Assembly: GCA_937981555.1 (NCBI GenBank)
Contig: CALJOK010000058.1
Location: 1 to 41,739, forward strand
From: an uncultured Saprospiraceae bacterium
Lineage (GTDB): Bacteria > Bacteroidota > Bacteroidia > Chitinophagales > Saprospiraceae
Direction of reading: 5' to 3'
Length of the DNA stretch: 41,739 nucleotides
The position numbers and the translations under genes were made by a program. Under the pieces are notes generated by a model. It was not told where the DNA came from. It did not search any database and saw only the letters and a program-made list of their open reading frames with translations. Position 1 is the first letter of the stretch; each line of letters starts with the position of its first letter. Shown one piece after another: positions 8,261 through 16,113 of this stretch.

Positions 8261-8765
8261 TTTACTGTAGTTTTATTATTAATAAATCTGTAAGGTTAAA
8301 ATATGTTTACGAATGAGTTTAAGTTTTAAATTTCAACTAATGAAATAGAATAGTGTAGTTCAAATACATTATCAATTATAAATCATTTGGTAATTTTCTC
8401 AAAAAAAGGAGGGCTTCGGAATAACTTCAAAATCATGAAGTTTTACTATGTTAATAGTTTTGGAACGAAAAATTAAAAGTAGAGTTGCATTTTCAAAGTT
8501 TGAAATCTTATAATATTGACTACTTTTTTCGTTATGCAGGCAAATATACTTAAATAATAAAGATTTTTGATAAAATTTAATCCAATGAAATAGACATTTT
8601 TTCAATATGGTTTGCAATGCTTTTTTTATCACGAACCTGACTTTTGATAGAATAAATTAAGGTAAACATCCTAACTAAGTTTGGTTTTTACTTACTTTTG
8701 TAAGCTAATTCTCGTTTAGAATTATGAACTAATTTTTTTTCCATTTTTTAAAAAAAAGTATTGAC
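8261..8765. other. Divergent intergenic region with a -7 box
   Basis: This AT-rich region of about 500 bases lies between the divergent UXS-type gene and the outer-membrane gene at 8766. A perfect TAnnTTTG box, TACTTTTG, lies at 8693-8700 on the plus strand, about 65 bases before the GTG start. I see no TTTG at the usual distance upstream of it. A 77-codon minus-strand frame here looks like chance. Confidence 0.4.
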
Positions 8766-9539
8766 GTGAGTATTAAAAAATTAGCTTGGAGTTTAGTAAT
8801 CATTTTCCTTTTACTTGGAAATTCATTCCTTGCTGCTCAGAGTGAGAAGGCACAAAAAACAAATAATCCAACTTATATCTTGGTTAATTTGTCTTATTCT
8901 TTTCAATCTCCAAAAGGTGATATGGCCAATCGATATGGCTGGAATAATGCCGCAGGACTTGGCTTGGATTATTTGACTAGTGAAAATTGGATTTTTGGAA
9001 CTCAAGTAGATTACCTTTTTGGGACAAGGGTTAAAGAAGATGTTTTGGCTTCCCTTCGAAATCTAAATGGTGATTTGATCGGAAATAATCGAAGTGTTGC
9101 AGATATTAAATTGACAGAACGAGGCTGGAATGCCAATTTACTTTTTGGAAAATTAATTCCATTTAGAAAAGAAAAACGATTATTCGGAATTCGAGCAACC
9201 GCTGGAATAGGAATCTTGCAACATAAGATAAGAATTCAACAAGACCCTGCCTCACTAGTTCCACAGACAACAGGCGATTATCGGACTGGATACGATCGAA
9301 TGTCAAATGGATTAGCATTTACAGAATTTATTGGTATTCAAAAAGTAAGTGCTAATAGAAAAATCAATTTCATTTTGGGAGTGGAACTAGTACAAGGATT
9401 TACCAAAAGTCGAAGAGAATGGGATTTTGATAAAATGGCGAAAGACGAAAATAAATATATTGATTTTTTAATCGGTGGAAAATTTGCTTGGACCATTCCA
9501 TTTGAAATTGGAGCAACAGCTGAAGATGTTTTTTATTAA
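8766..9539 (+). CDS. Outer-membrane beta-barrel protein
   Basis: The 257-residue product begins with a signal peptide (LVIIFLLLGNSFLAAQ). It then shows alternating amphipathic strands rich in aromatic and glycine residues, such as WIFGTQVDYLFGTRV, RGWNANLLFGKLIPF and FGIRATAGIGILQHKI, which suggests an 8- to 10-stranded barrel. The start is a GTG at 8766. No ATG is available in frame, and the signal peptide begins directly after it. A strong terminator follows the gene. The function is unknown; many Bacteroidota carry similar small porin-like proteins. Confidence 0.72.
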   Translation: MSIKKLAWSLVIIFLLLGNSFLAAQSEKAQKTNNPTYILVNLSYSFQSPKGDMANRYGWNNAAGLGLDYLTSENWIFGTQVDYLFGTRVKEDVLASLRNLNGDLIGNNRSVADIKLTERGWNANLLFGKLIPFRKEKRLFGIRATAGIGILQHKIRIQQDPASLVPQTTGDYRTGYDRMSNGLAFTEFIGIQKVSANRKINFILGVELVQGFTKSRREWDFDKMAKDENKYIDFLIGGKFAWTIPFEIGATAEDVFY

Positions 9540-9562
9540 AATTTCTTCCAAAGAATAAAAAA

Positions 9563-9604
9563 GAAACGGAGTTAACTTTCAAAAGTTGATTCCGTTTTTT
9601 TTAT
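9563..9604 (+). terminator. Intrinsic terminator
   Basis: AAACGGA pairs with TCCGTTT around an inner AACTTT/AAGTT stem and is followed by eight or more T. Confidence 0.8.
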
Positions 9605-9653
9605 TAAAAAAACTATCTTCGAGTTTATCATTTTTAATAAAAAATCGAACAAA

Positions 9654-11108
9654 ATGAAAAAAATAAGAATAACTATTTCATTGATCTTTATTTTTTTGAT
9701 AAGCTTCTCTCCTATTTTTTCTCAAAAAAAATCATCCAAAGAAGCTCAAAAAATAATTCAAAACCTAGAGGCTCGATCTCAAGAGTATGGCGACATGGCT
9801 CATAAAATTTGGGAGTTTGCAGAATTGGGATATTTGGAAACCAAAAGTTCTGGGTTACTTCAATCACATTTAGAGAAAGAAGGATTTACCGTTAAAACTG
9901 GAGTCGCTGAAATTCCAACTGCTTTTGTAGCAGAGTATGGAAGTGGTCATCCAATCATTGGAATTTTGGCAGAGTATGATGCACTCCCTGGAATTTCCCA
10001 AGCTGCTGAACCAGAACGAAAAGAAATTGAAAAAGGAGGATCAGGTCATGCTTGTGGACATCATTTATTTGGAACTGGCTCTGTAGCTGCTGCCGTAGAA
10101 GTCAAAGATTGGTTAAAAAGAACAGGTACAAAAGGAACTATCCGACTGTATGGAACTCCAGCTGAAGAAGGTGGCGCAGGGAAAGTTTATATGGTTCGTG
10201 CTGGATTATTGGATGATGTAGATGCTGTTTTGCATTGGCATCCAGGAAGTGGGAATGGTGCTTCTGCTGCTTCGTCGCTTGCTAATAAGTCTGCTAAATT
10301 TCGATTTTATGGGAAAGCTTCTCATGCTGCATCTTCTCCTCAGCGAGGTCGTTCTGCCTTAGACGCAGTCGAGGCGATGAATTATATGTCCAATATGATG
10401 CGAGAACACATCCCAATGGAATCACGTATGCATTATGTTATAACAAGTGGTGGAGAAGCGCCAAATGTAGTCCCAGCTTATGCTGAAGTTTTTTATTATG
10501 TCCGCCATCCTGAGATGCAAGAGGTTCGAAAATTATTTGATCGTTTGGTAAAAACAGCGGAAGGTGCTGCCATTGGAACGGAAACGAAAATGGAATATGA
10601 AGTAATTCATGGCGTCTATAATTTATTGCCAAATGAAACACTTTCGGAAGTCATGTATAAAAACTTACAAACTGTAGGTGGAGTAGAATATACTAAAGAG
10701 GAAGAAGAATTTGCTAAAAAAATCATTGCCACCTTTAATCGAGAAGGCCTTGCTCCTAGCGATGCTAAAGAAATTTTACCTTATACCGTTTCTAATCGTG
10801 GCAAAGGTGGATCAACTGATGTTGGTGATGTTAGTTGGATGGTTCCGACAGCTGGAATGCGCTCCGCTACATGGGTTCCTGGAACTGGTGCTCATAGCTG
10901 GCAAGCAGTTGCAGCGGGTGGAACGGACATCGGTACAAAAGGGATGATGGTGGCTTCCAAAACGATTACTTTAACTGCTATTGATTTATTTAAAAATCCA
11001 AAACTTTGCGAAACCGCAAAAAAAGAATTGACTGAAAAACGAGGAAAAGATTTTAAATATGAAGCGATGCTAGGAGATCGAGAACCACCTTTAAACTATC
11101 GACAATAA
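9654..11108 (+). CDS. Exported M20-family amidohydrolase, AbgB-like
   Basis: This is a metal-dependent amidohydrolase/peptidase of the M20 family. The closest pattern is AbgB-like aminoacylases that act on p-aminobenzoyl-glutamate or similar N-acyl amino acids. The metal-binding and catalytic pieces are GILAEYDALPG, GHACGHH, the general-base region GTPAEEGGAGK, LHWHPG and, near the end, GTGAHSW. The dimerisation domain includes FYGKASHAASSPQRGRSALD. Unlike cytoplasmic AbgB, this 484-residue protein has an N-terminal signal peptide (ISLIFIFLISFSPIFSQ), so it probably works in the periplasm or at the surface. The natural substrate is not known. It converges on the lipoprotein gene at 11188 across a shared terminator. 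Confidence 0.88.
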   Translation: MKKIRITISLIFIFLISFSPIFSQKKSSKEAQKIIQNLEARSQEYGDMAHKIWEFAELGYLETKSSGLLQSHLEKEGFTVKTGVAEIPTAFVAEYGSGHPIIGILAEYDALPGISQAAEPERKEIEKGGSGHACGHHLFGTGSVAAAVEVKDWLKRTGTKGTIRLYGTPAEEGGAGKVYMVRAGLLDDVDAVLHWHPGSGNGASAASSLANKSAKFRFYGKASHAASSPQRGRSALDAVEAMNYMSNMMREHIPMESRMHYVITSGGEAPNVVPAYAEVFYYVRHPEMQEVRKLFDRLVKTAEGAAIGTETKMEYEVIHGVYNLLPNETLSEVMYKNLQTVGGVEYTKEEEEFAKKIIATFNREGLAPSDAKEILPYTVSNRGKGGSTDVGDVSWMVPTAGMRSATWVPGTGAHSWQAVAAGGTDIGTKGMMVASKTITLTAIDLFKNPKLCETAKKELTEKRGKDFKYEAMLGDREPPLNYRQ

Positions 11109-11133
11109 TTTCAAAATAAGTATCTTGAAAATA

Positions 11134-11175
11134 AAATGGCTGTTAGCGCTTTAAATGCTAACAGCCATTTTTAGA
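11134..11175. terminator. Bidirectional terminator, GTTAGC-type hairpin
   Basis: A 14-bp perfect stem AAATGGCTGTTAGC with its complement (11157-11170) surrounds a GCTTTAAAT loop, with T or A runs on both sides. It serves the convergent genes at 9654 and 11188. Its inner sequence resembles the hairpin at 20560-20600. Confidence 0.85.
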
Positions 11176-11187
11176 AATAATCGATTA

Positions 11188-11769
11188 TTAATAAATCGTA
11201 ATTTCCAATATTTTTACCTCGTCAGAAACTTTACTTTGATCGACTTCATAGGTGTTATTAGCCGCATCTAATCTATATCGAATATTATCTTTTGCTACAC
11301 TTGTTCGGCTTTCAATTTCAGAACCATGGACAGTCAAATCTCCAATCTTCTTTTTTAATTCGCCTAAAGTCATTCCAACTCGAACTCCTTTGGAAGTCAT
11401 CGCTTTTGGAGAAACGATAGTGATGTCACCAACTAATTTTGGATCTCGAGGATCAGGCATCACGAAAGCTAATTTTTCGCCAGCTTCATTTTTTATTTCA
11501 TAAGTCACAAAGTCGCCTTCGCCAGTTTGCATCACAACCTTAGTCATCATCGTAGCTTCTGCATCAAGATCATCTCCAATTGAAATACCTTGAAAAGATT
11601 TATTTTTAATGATATAACTTTCATCCGTTACATCTTTGACTTCGCCTTTATTTTCCAGATTTTCTGTTTTCACCTCATCAGTAGAAGCAGCGGGCTTCTT
11701 TTCCGTTTCACAGCTTTGTAAAAGAGAAAAAGAAAAAAGAGTCATCAAAATTAAAAATGTAGATTTCAT
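11188..11769 (-). CDS. Lipoprotein of unknown function
   Basis: The 193-residue product has a lipoprotein signal with Cys20 in FSFSLLQSC, followed by a charged linker rich in Glu and Lys. The folded part begins near FQGISIGDDLD, and a second copy of a similar G--VGM-LGELKKKIG phrase occurs near residue 125, so two small repeats of a G-S-G-D/T-L-E type are possible. I do not recognise a named family with confidence. It follows pyrF on the same strand 45 bases downstream, but a functional link to pyrimidine synthesis is not evident. Confidence 0.75.
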   Translation of the reverse strand: MKSTFLILMTLFSFSLLQSCETEKKPAASTDEVKTENLENKGEVKDVTDESYIIKNKSFQGISIGDDLDAEATMMTKVVMQTGEGDFVTYEIKNEAGEKLAFVMPDPRDPKLVGDITIVSPKAMTSKGVRVGMTLGELKKKIGDLTVHGSEIESRTSVAKDNIRYRLDAANNTYEVDQSKVSDEVKILEITIY

Positions 11770-11814
11770 TTTTGTTTGGTTTTAATTAAAAAGAATTAAA
11801 TTAGAATGTATTTA

Positions 11815-12633
11815 TTAAACTAAGATTTTATTTAAAATTTCTTCCATTCCTTGTTGTAATTTTAAAGCTGAAGCTCTCGCTTGTTCTGCAAAGTCTTCTC
11901 CTTCACTAGCAAAAATAATCCCTCTTGAAGAGTTGACTAATAATCCGCAAACGTCATTCAAACCATACTCAGATAGTTTTTGCAAATCACCTCCTTGCGC
12001 TCCAACTCCTGGAACTAGTAAAAAATGATCCGGTGCTATTCGTCTGATTTCTTCAAATTTTTCAGGATGAGTTGCGCCGACTACAAACATTAATTGCTCG
12101 GGCGTACCCCAAGTTTGGGCAGTTCGCATAACTTTTTCATACAAAGGCATTTCTCCATCTTGAGATGCAAACTGAAAATCATTGCTTCCTTTATTCGATG
12201 TCAATGCTAATAGAATTACCCATTTATTTTCGAACTCTAAAAACGGTTGAACCGAATCAATTCCCATATATGGCGCAACAGTTACCGAGTCAAAATTAAG
12301 TTCTTCAAAAAACGCTTTTGCATACATTCGCGAAGTATTTCCAATATCTCCACGCTTGGCATCTGCAATCGTGAAATGTTCTTCAGGAATATATTTTATG
12401 GTTTTTTCCAAAGACTGCCAGCCTTTAACTCCACGAGCTTCATAGAAAGCCACATTAGGTTTATAGGAAACACAAAGGTCTTTAGTAGCGTCGATAATCT
12501 GTTTATTAAATTCAAAAACAGGATCATCGTACTTTAATAAATGTTTAGGAATTCTGCTAAAATCGGAATCCAAACCGACACAGAGATAAGACTTTTTGGT
12601 TTGGATTTGTTGGAGGATTTCTTGTCGAGTCAT
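11815..12633 (-). CDS. pyrF: Orotidine 5'-phosphate decarboxylase
   Basis: This enzyme decarboxylates OMP to UMP, the last step of de novo pyrimidine synthesis in the cytoplasm. The 272-residue length and the motifs [29 protein letters not shown], the catalytic [19 protein letters not shown] and LALTSNKGS belong to the longer group-2 PyrF subfamily common in Bacteroidota and Actinobacteria. The phosphate-binding end [10 protein letters not shown] and VNSSRGI is intact. A repeat-rich spacer separates it from the upstream NifU-domain gene. Confidence 0.96.
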   Translation of the reverse strand: MTRQEILQQIQTKKSYLCVGLDSDFSRIPKHLLKYDDPVFEFNKQIIDATKDLCVSYKPNVAFYEARGVKGWQSLEKTIKYIPEEHFTIADAKRGDIGNTSRMYAKAFFEELNFDSVTVAPYMGIDSVQPFLEFENKWVILLALTSNKGSNDFQFASQDGEMPLYEKVMRTAQTWGTPEQLMFVVGATHPEKFEEIRRIAPDHFLLVPGVGAQGGDLQKLSEYGLNDVCGLLVNSSRGIIFASEGEDFAEQARASALKLQQGMEEILNKILV

Positions 12634-12661
12634 TATTTATATTCGTATTGATGTTTTTAGT

Positions 12662-12726
12662 ATTGGGTATTGAGACAACAAAATGTAATCGAACTCTCAA
12701 TACCCAATTCACCTTATCTCAATACC
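12662..12726 (-). repeat. Three-unit GGTATTGAGA repeat and hairpin
   Basis: ATTGGGTATTGAGA (12662-12675) has a perfect 14-bp inverted partner at 12695-12708, and a third shorter copy (ATCTCAATACC) lies at 12716-12726. On the minus strand this is direct, direct, inverted. It lies between the stop of the NifU-domain gene and pyrF. No clear T run follows, so termination is uncertain. Confidence 0.6.
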
Positions 12727-12732
12727 TGGTTT

Positions 12733-12990
12733 TTAAGCTAAACCATTCATAGCAACGACTCCTTTAATTTCAGGAATCTTACTTCGAACTGCTTCTTCAA
12801 TTCCTGCACGTAAAGTCATCGTGGACATATTACAACTTTCGCAATTGCCCATCCATTTAATTTGAACCATCATATCTTCCGTCACTCCCACTACTTCCAC
12901 ATTTCCACCATCTACTTTTAAATGAGGACGAACACTTTCCAATGCAGCATCAATTCTTTCTAGTAGTTCAGACTTTTCAGTTACTGACAT
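12733..12990 (-). CDS. NifU C-terminal-domain Fe-S scaffold protein
   Basis: This stand-alone NifU-type domain of 85 residues binds or transfers iron-sulfur clusters in the cytoplasm. Landmarks are the LKVDGGNVEVVGV strand pair and the CxxC in WMGNCESCNMSTMTL, followed by the helix GIEEAVRSKIPEI. It follows the mrp gene by 56 bases on the same strand, a common pairing. The two probably cooperate in cluster delivery. Confidence 0.93.
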   Translation of the reverse strand: MSVTEKSELLERIDAALESVRPHLKVDGGNVEVVGVTEDMMVQIKWMGNCESCNMSTMTLRAGIEEAVRSKIPEIKGVVAMNGLA

Positions 12991-13046
12991 AATTATTATT
13001 TTTTAATAAAAAATTTAAAACTTCTTGCTAAACAAATTCAACTAAC

Positions 13047-14144
13047 CTAAGATTTCACATCTACAATTTGCGTTGGCGATTTTTGGTTATTTCTTAGATT
13101 AACTTGTTGAATGGTATTTTGAGCCACCTCTAAAAAGTAATCTTGTAAACCAGAATCTTCTTGCATTATAGCTGGTTTCCCAGCATCTCCAGCTTCACGA
13201 ATTCCTTGAATCAATGGAATTTTTCCTAACAAAGTTGACTCACTCAATTTAACCATTTTATCTCCACCTCCTTCTCCAAAAATAAAGTATTTGTTATCAG
13301 GTAATTCCTTTGGCGTAAACCATGACATATTTTCTACAACTCCTAAAATCGGAACATTGACCGAAGGCAACAAAAACATATTCATCGCTTTGACTGCATC
13401 TGCTACTGCAACTTCCTGTGGAGTCGTCACTAAAACCACTCCAGTTACTGGAACAGTTTGTACCAAAGTCAATTGAACATCACCTGTCCCTGGAGGTAAA
13501 TCAACCACCAAATAATCTAAGTCCGTCCAAATGGTATCTTGGAAAAATTGCTTAATAATCGCAGCCAACCTTGGCCCTCTTAAAACAACTGCTTGCTCAG
13601 GTTCGATAATAAATCCAATCGACATAACTGGAATTCCATATGCTTCCAAAGGAACAATCTTCGCTTTGCCGTAGACATCCTGAATCTTTGGTTTTTGTCC
13701 CACTAGACCTAACATCGTTGGCATAGATGGTCCATATAAATCCGCATCAATCAATCCAACTTTTTTCCCAGCCTTCTTCAAACCCAAAGCTAAATTTACT
13801 GCAACAGTAGATTTCCCTACTCCTCCTTTTCCAGAGGCAACTGCAATAATATTTTTAATTTGTGGAACGCTTGAAGTATTCTCCTTCGCTTCCATATTTG
13901 GATTTTTCCCCATCATGTGAACATGCACATTAGCATTGGGATAAATTTTTTGAACTGCTTGGATACAAGCAAAATTCAAATCAGTTTTGTTCGGAGTATT
14001 CACCGAGGTCAATTCTAATTTGAATTGTACATTATTACCATCGATTGTCAAATCACGCACCATACTTTTCTCAATCAAATTCATTCCTGAAATCGGATCA
14101 ATCACCGTCGAAAGTGCATTTATTATTTTACCAGTTTCTATCAT
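13047..14144 (-). CDS. mrp: Mrp/ApbC P-loop ATPase, Fe-S cluster carrier
   Basis: This cytoplasmic ATPase of the Mrp/NBP35 group is involved in iron-sulfur cluster carriage. The N-terminal part (residues 1-90) is the MIP18/DUF59-type domain (ISGMNLIEKSMVRDL). The ATPase part has the deviant Walker A ASGKGGVGKST, the DADLYGPSMP strand, VVDLPPGTGDVQLT and TPQEVAVADA. In the region where many Mrp proteins carry a CxxC for a bridging cluster (after VENMSWF), this protein reads TPKELPDNKYFIFGEGGG with no cysteine. That cysteine-less form may be usual for this phylum. The adjacent NifU-domain protein could supply the thiols. It is 365 residues and intact. Confidence 0.94.
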   Translation of the reverse strand: MIETGKIINALSTVIDPISGMNLIEKSMVRDLTIDGNNVQFKLELTSVNTPNKTDLNFACIQAVQKIYPNANVHVHMMGKNPNMEAKENTSSVPQIKNIIAVASGKGGVGKSTVAVNLALGLKKAGKKVGLIDADLYGPSMPTMLGLVGQKPKIQDVYGKAKIVPLEAYGIPVMSIGFIIEPEQAVVLRGPRLAAIIKQFFQDTIWTDLDYLVVDLPPGTGDVQLTLVQTVPVTGVVLVTTPQEVAVADAVKAMNMFLLPSVNVPILGVVENMSWFTPKELPDNKYFIFGEGGGDKMVKLSESTLLGKIPLIQGIREAGDAGKPAIMQEDSGLQDYFLEVAQNTIQQVNLRNNQKSPTQIVDVKS

Positions 14145-14328
14145 TTTTTTATAAAATATTTCTACTCAATTTTGGCACAAAAATACGAAAAAACTATTAG
14201 TTAATGTAATTTAAGAAAAAAGGAAGTTAGGTGATTTTTCACATCATAGTTACACAGAAATCATATCCATTACTTTGAGTTCTTTTTTTCAAAAAAAATA
14301 TGCTCCTAGAAGTCTATGAAGTTCATCC

Positions 14329-14970
14329 TCAATCCTGAATTTCAGCTGTCATTTTAAAAACAAAAGCTGCCGCGGCTCCTCCTACAAAATTGGCTAATAA
14401 GAAAATCCAAATGTCATTCCATCGAACTAATTCAGCCATTGAAATTCCAACAGCTACCGCCGGATTAAAAGCACCTCCCGAAATTCCACCAAAAGCATAA
14501 GCGATTCCAATTACTGTAAATCCAATGGCAACTCCATAAAATGTATTCCCTGCTGTTCCCTTTGCTATCGCCACATTCAAAATAACCAAGGCTAGAATAA
14601 ATGTTCCTAAAAACTCTGCTAGCAAGGATGGGAAAATCTTCGGAGATAAATCCATCATCATAATGTCAGGCAAAGACTCATAACTACCTAACAAATAACC
14701 TGCTGTTAATGTTGCCAAAAATGCTGCACCAAATTGTGCTATGAGATAACCTAAAACATCAGAATTTTCAATTTTTTTACAAATAAAAAACGCAAGAGTG
14801 ACCGCGGGATTATAATGCGCCTTGGATATATGACCTCCCATGTAGATTACACCAATCAAGGTCATTCCAATAGCGACAGGAGCAAAATCCCCAAGACCTC
14901 CAATAACTGACAAACAAATAGCCAGCATCAAAAAATAGGTTCCTATAAATTCAATGATATATTTATCCAA
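14329..14970 (-). CDS. MIP-family channel (aquaporin-like)
   Basis: This inner-membrane channel of the major intrinsic protein family has 213 residues and about six transmembrane helices. Both pore half-helices carry NPA: HYNPAVTLAFF in the first repeat and GGAFNPAVAVGIS in the second. The conserved Arg that follows the second NPA in most aquaporins and aquaglyceroporins (part of the ar/R selectivity filter) is Val here, so water versus small-solute selectivity cannot be predicted. The start is a TTG at 14968-14970; no ATG occurs in frame nearby. It is a single gene, divergent from the barrel gene at 15096. Confidence 0.9.
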   Translation of the reverse strand: MDKYIIEFIGTYFLMLAICLSVIGGLGDFAPVAIGMTLIGVIYMGGHISKAHYNPAVTLAFFICKKIENSDVLGYLIAQFGAAFLATLTAGYLLGSYESLPDIMMMDLSPKIFPSLLAEFLGTFILALVILNVAIAKGTAGNTFYGVAIGFTVIGIAYAFGGISGGAFNPAVAVGISMAELVRWNDIWIFLLANFVGGAAAAFVFKMTAEIQD

Positions 14971-15021
14971 TTTGTTTAATTTATTTTGAAGAAGCGATAC
15001 AATAATTTTAGAGAAAAACCT

Positions 15022-15051
15022 TTTGGTTAAGATGGGACAAAATTATCTTTT
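15022..15051 (+). promoter_or_regulatory. Promoter candidate for gene at 15096
   Basis: TTTG (15022-15025) and TATCTTTT (15044-15051) are separated by 18 bases, matching the Bacteroidota pattern with one mismatch in the -7 box. It ends 44 bases before the ATG. Confidence 0.4.
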
Positions 15052-15095
15052 TCAAAATTAAAAACCAACTTTATAAAAGAAAACAGCTACCCTCT

Positions 15096-15743
15096 ATGAA
15101 AATTAATTGTAGTAATTTGATTGTTCTTTTTTTGATCCTTTTCTTTTGCCAAAATCTTTTTGCTCAACGTAAAAAGAAAAATACCACCATTATTGGTTTT
15201 CTCTGTGGAACAGAATTCCTAACTGATTATCGACAAGACCATCGTTTTTCCAATCAGGTTGGATTATATACTGACTTCAAAAATAATTCTAGGTTTTCTT
15301 TCTCTACCTCACTTTCGTATGCTCAAAGAAATTTTGCGACTTCTCCTACTAAAGATCAAATCAGAGAAGATGCGATTACGGCTGAATTATTCCTTAAATG
15401 CAATCTTAAATTAAAATGGTTTAAATTTTATTTTGGAATAGGTTATTTCCAAAGATATTCTTTAAGAATCATTGGGGAAAAATATGTTCCCGACTCCCCT
15501 ATTTCTCCTTTTATTTTTTCAATTGATGAACCTAAAATAAACGAAAGGAAACTTGGAGGTTTAGCTGGCTATAATATTGGTGGAGGTTTTAATTGGAGGT
15601 TTACCAAAAATGTAATTTTCTCTCCTCAGTTTGGATGGAATTCTTATGCTTTCAATAATTTAAGAAATAAAGATTTGGAAGCCCAAACTGCTATCAATAA
15701 TATTTATTTCAAACTCCGTTGTGGTTATCGTATTTCAAAATAA
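15096..15743 (+). CDS. Outer-membrane beta-barrel protein
   Basis: The 215-residue protein has a signal peptide (LIVLFLILFFCQNLFAQ) and a run of amphipathic strands (RFSFSTSLSYAQRNFA, KFYFGIGYFQRYSL, GYNIGGGFNWRFTK, FSPQFGWNSYAF), ending in an aromatic-containing strand KLRCGYRISK. This is the layout of small porin-family/PorT-like Bacteroidota barrels. No specific role can be assigned. A perfect bidirectional hairpin follows immediately. Confidence 0.7.
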   Translation: MKINCSNLIVLFLILFFCQNLFAQRKKKNTTIIGFLCGTEFLTDYRQDHRFSNQVGLYTDFKNNSRFSFSTSLSYAQRNFATSPTKDQIREDAITAELFLKCNLKLKWFKFYFGIGYFQRYSLRIIGEKYVPDSPISPFIFSIDEPKINERKLGGLAGYNIGGGFNWRFTKNVIFSPQFGWNSYAFNNLRNKDLEAQTAINNIYFKLRCGYRISK

Positions 15744-15777
15744 AAAAAGCTATTACAATAAATTGTAATAGCTTTTT
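15743..15777. terminator. Bidirectional terminator
   Basis: AAAAAAGCTATTACAAT is followed by its complement ATTGTAATAGCTTTTTT with a two-base centre. It lies between convergent genes. Confidence 0.88.
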
Positions 15778-15798
15778 TCAAAATAAATTCTGCAGTTT

Positions 15799-16044
15799 TT
15801 ATTCTGCTAAACTTTTATGTGATCCATCACAAAACGGAGGATTCGATGTCATCTTACAAGTGCAAATTCCTGCCGTTTTTTCAGCTTCTTGTGTAAAAAC
15901 CATTGGCGTAAAAGAACTGCCTTTATGTGCACCATTGCACCAAGGTTGACCTTCAGATTTGCCACAAGTGCAGTAAGCATATTTTTTTCCTGCTTCTAAT
16001 GTACATCGAATTGGAGACGTTCCTCCTACTGTTGACTTTTCCAT
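15799..16044 (-). CDS. Dual CDGSH iron-sulfur domain protein
   Basis: The 81-residue protein contains two CDGSH-type [2Fe-2S] sites with three Cys and one His each: CTCGKSEGQPWCNGAH and CTCKMTSNPPFCDGSH. Two sites in one small chain resemble the mitochondrial CISD3/MiNT type. These proteins act as redox-active or cluster-transfer proteins, and the bacterial role is unsettled. The ATG at 16042-16044 is preferred. The longer frame to 16077 would use a TTG and add 11 unrelated residues. It is convergent with the barrel gene and downstream of the serine-hydrolase gene. Confidence 0.93.
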   Translation of the reverse strand: MEKSTVGGTSPIRCTLEAGKKYAYCTCGKSEGQPWCNGAHKGSSFTPMVFTQEAEKTAGICTCKMTSNPPFCDGSHKSLAE

Positions 16045-16113
16045 TTTTGTATTATTATTTTGATAAAGGTTTTTCAAATAAAAGCGGAAGATAAAAAAAT
16101 AATTACCACAAAA

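Noticed and set aside
8399-8632. 77-codon minus-strand frame between divergent genes
   Set aside because: Composition is Lys/Ile/Phe-rich as expected for translated AT-rich DNA, with no domain and no terminator or partner.
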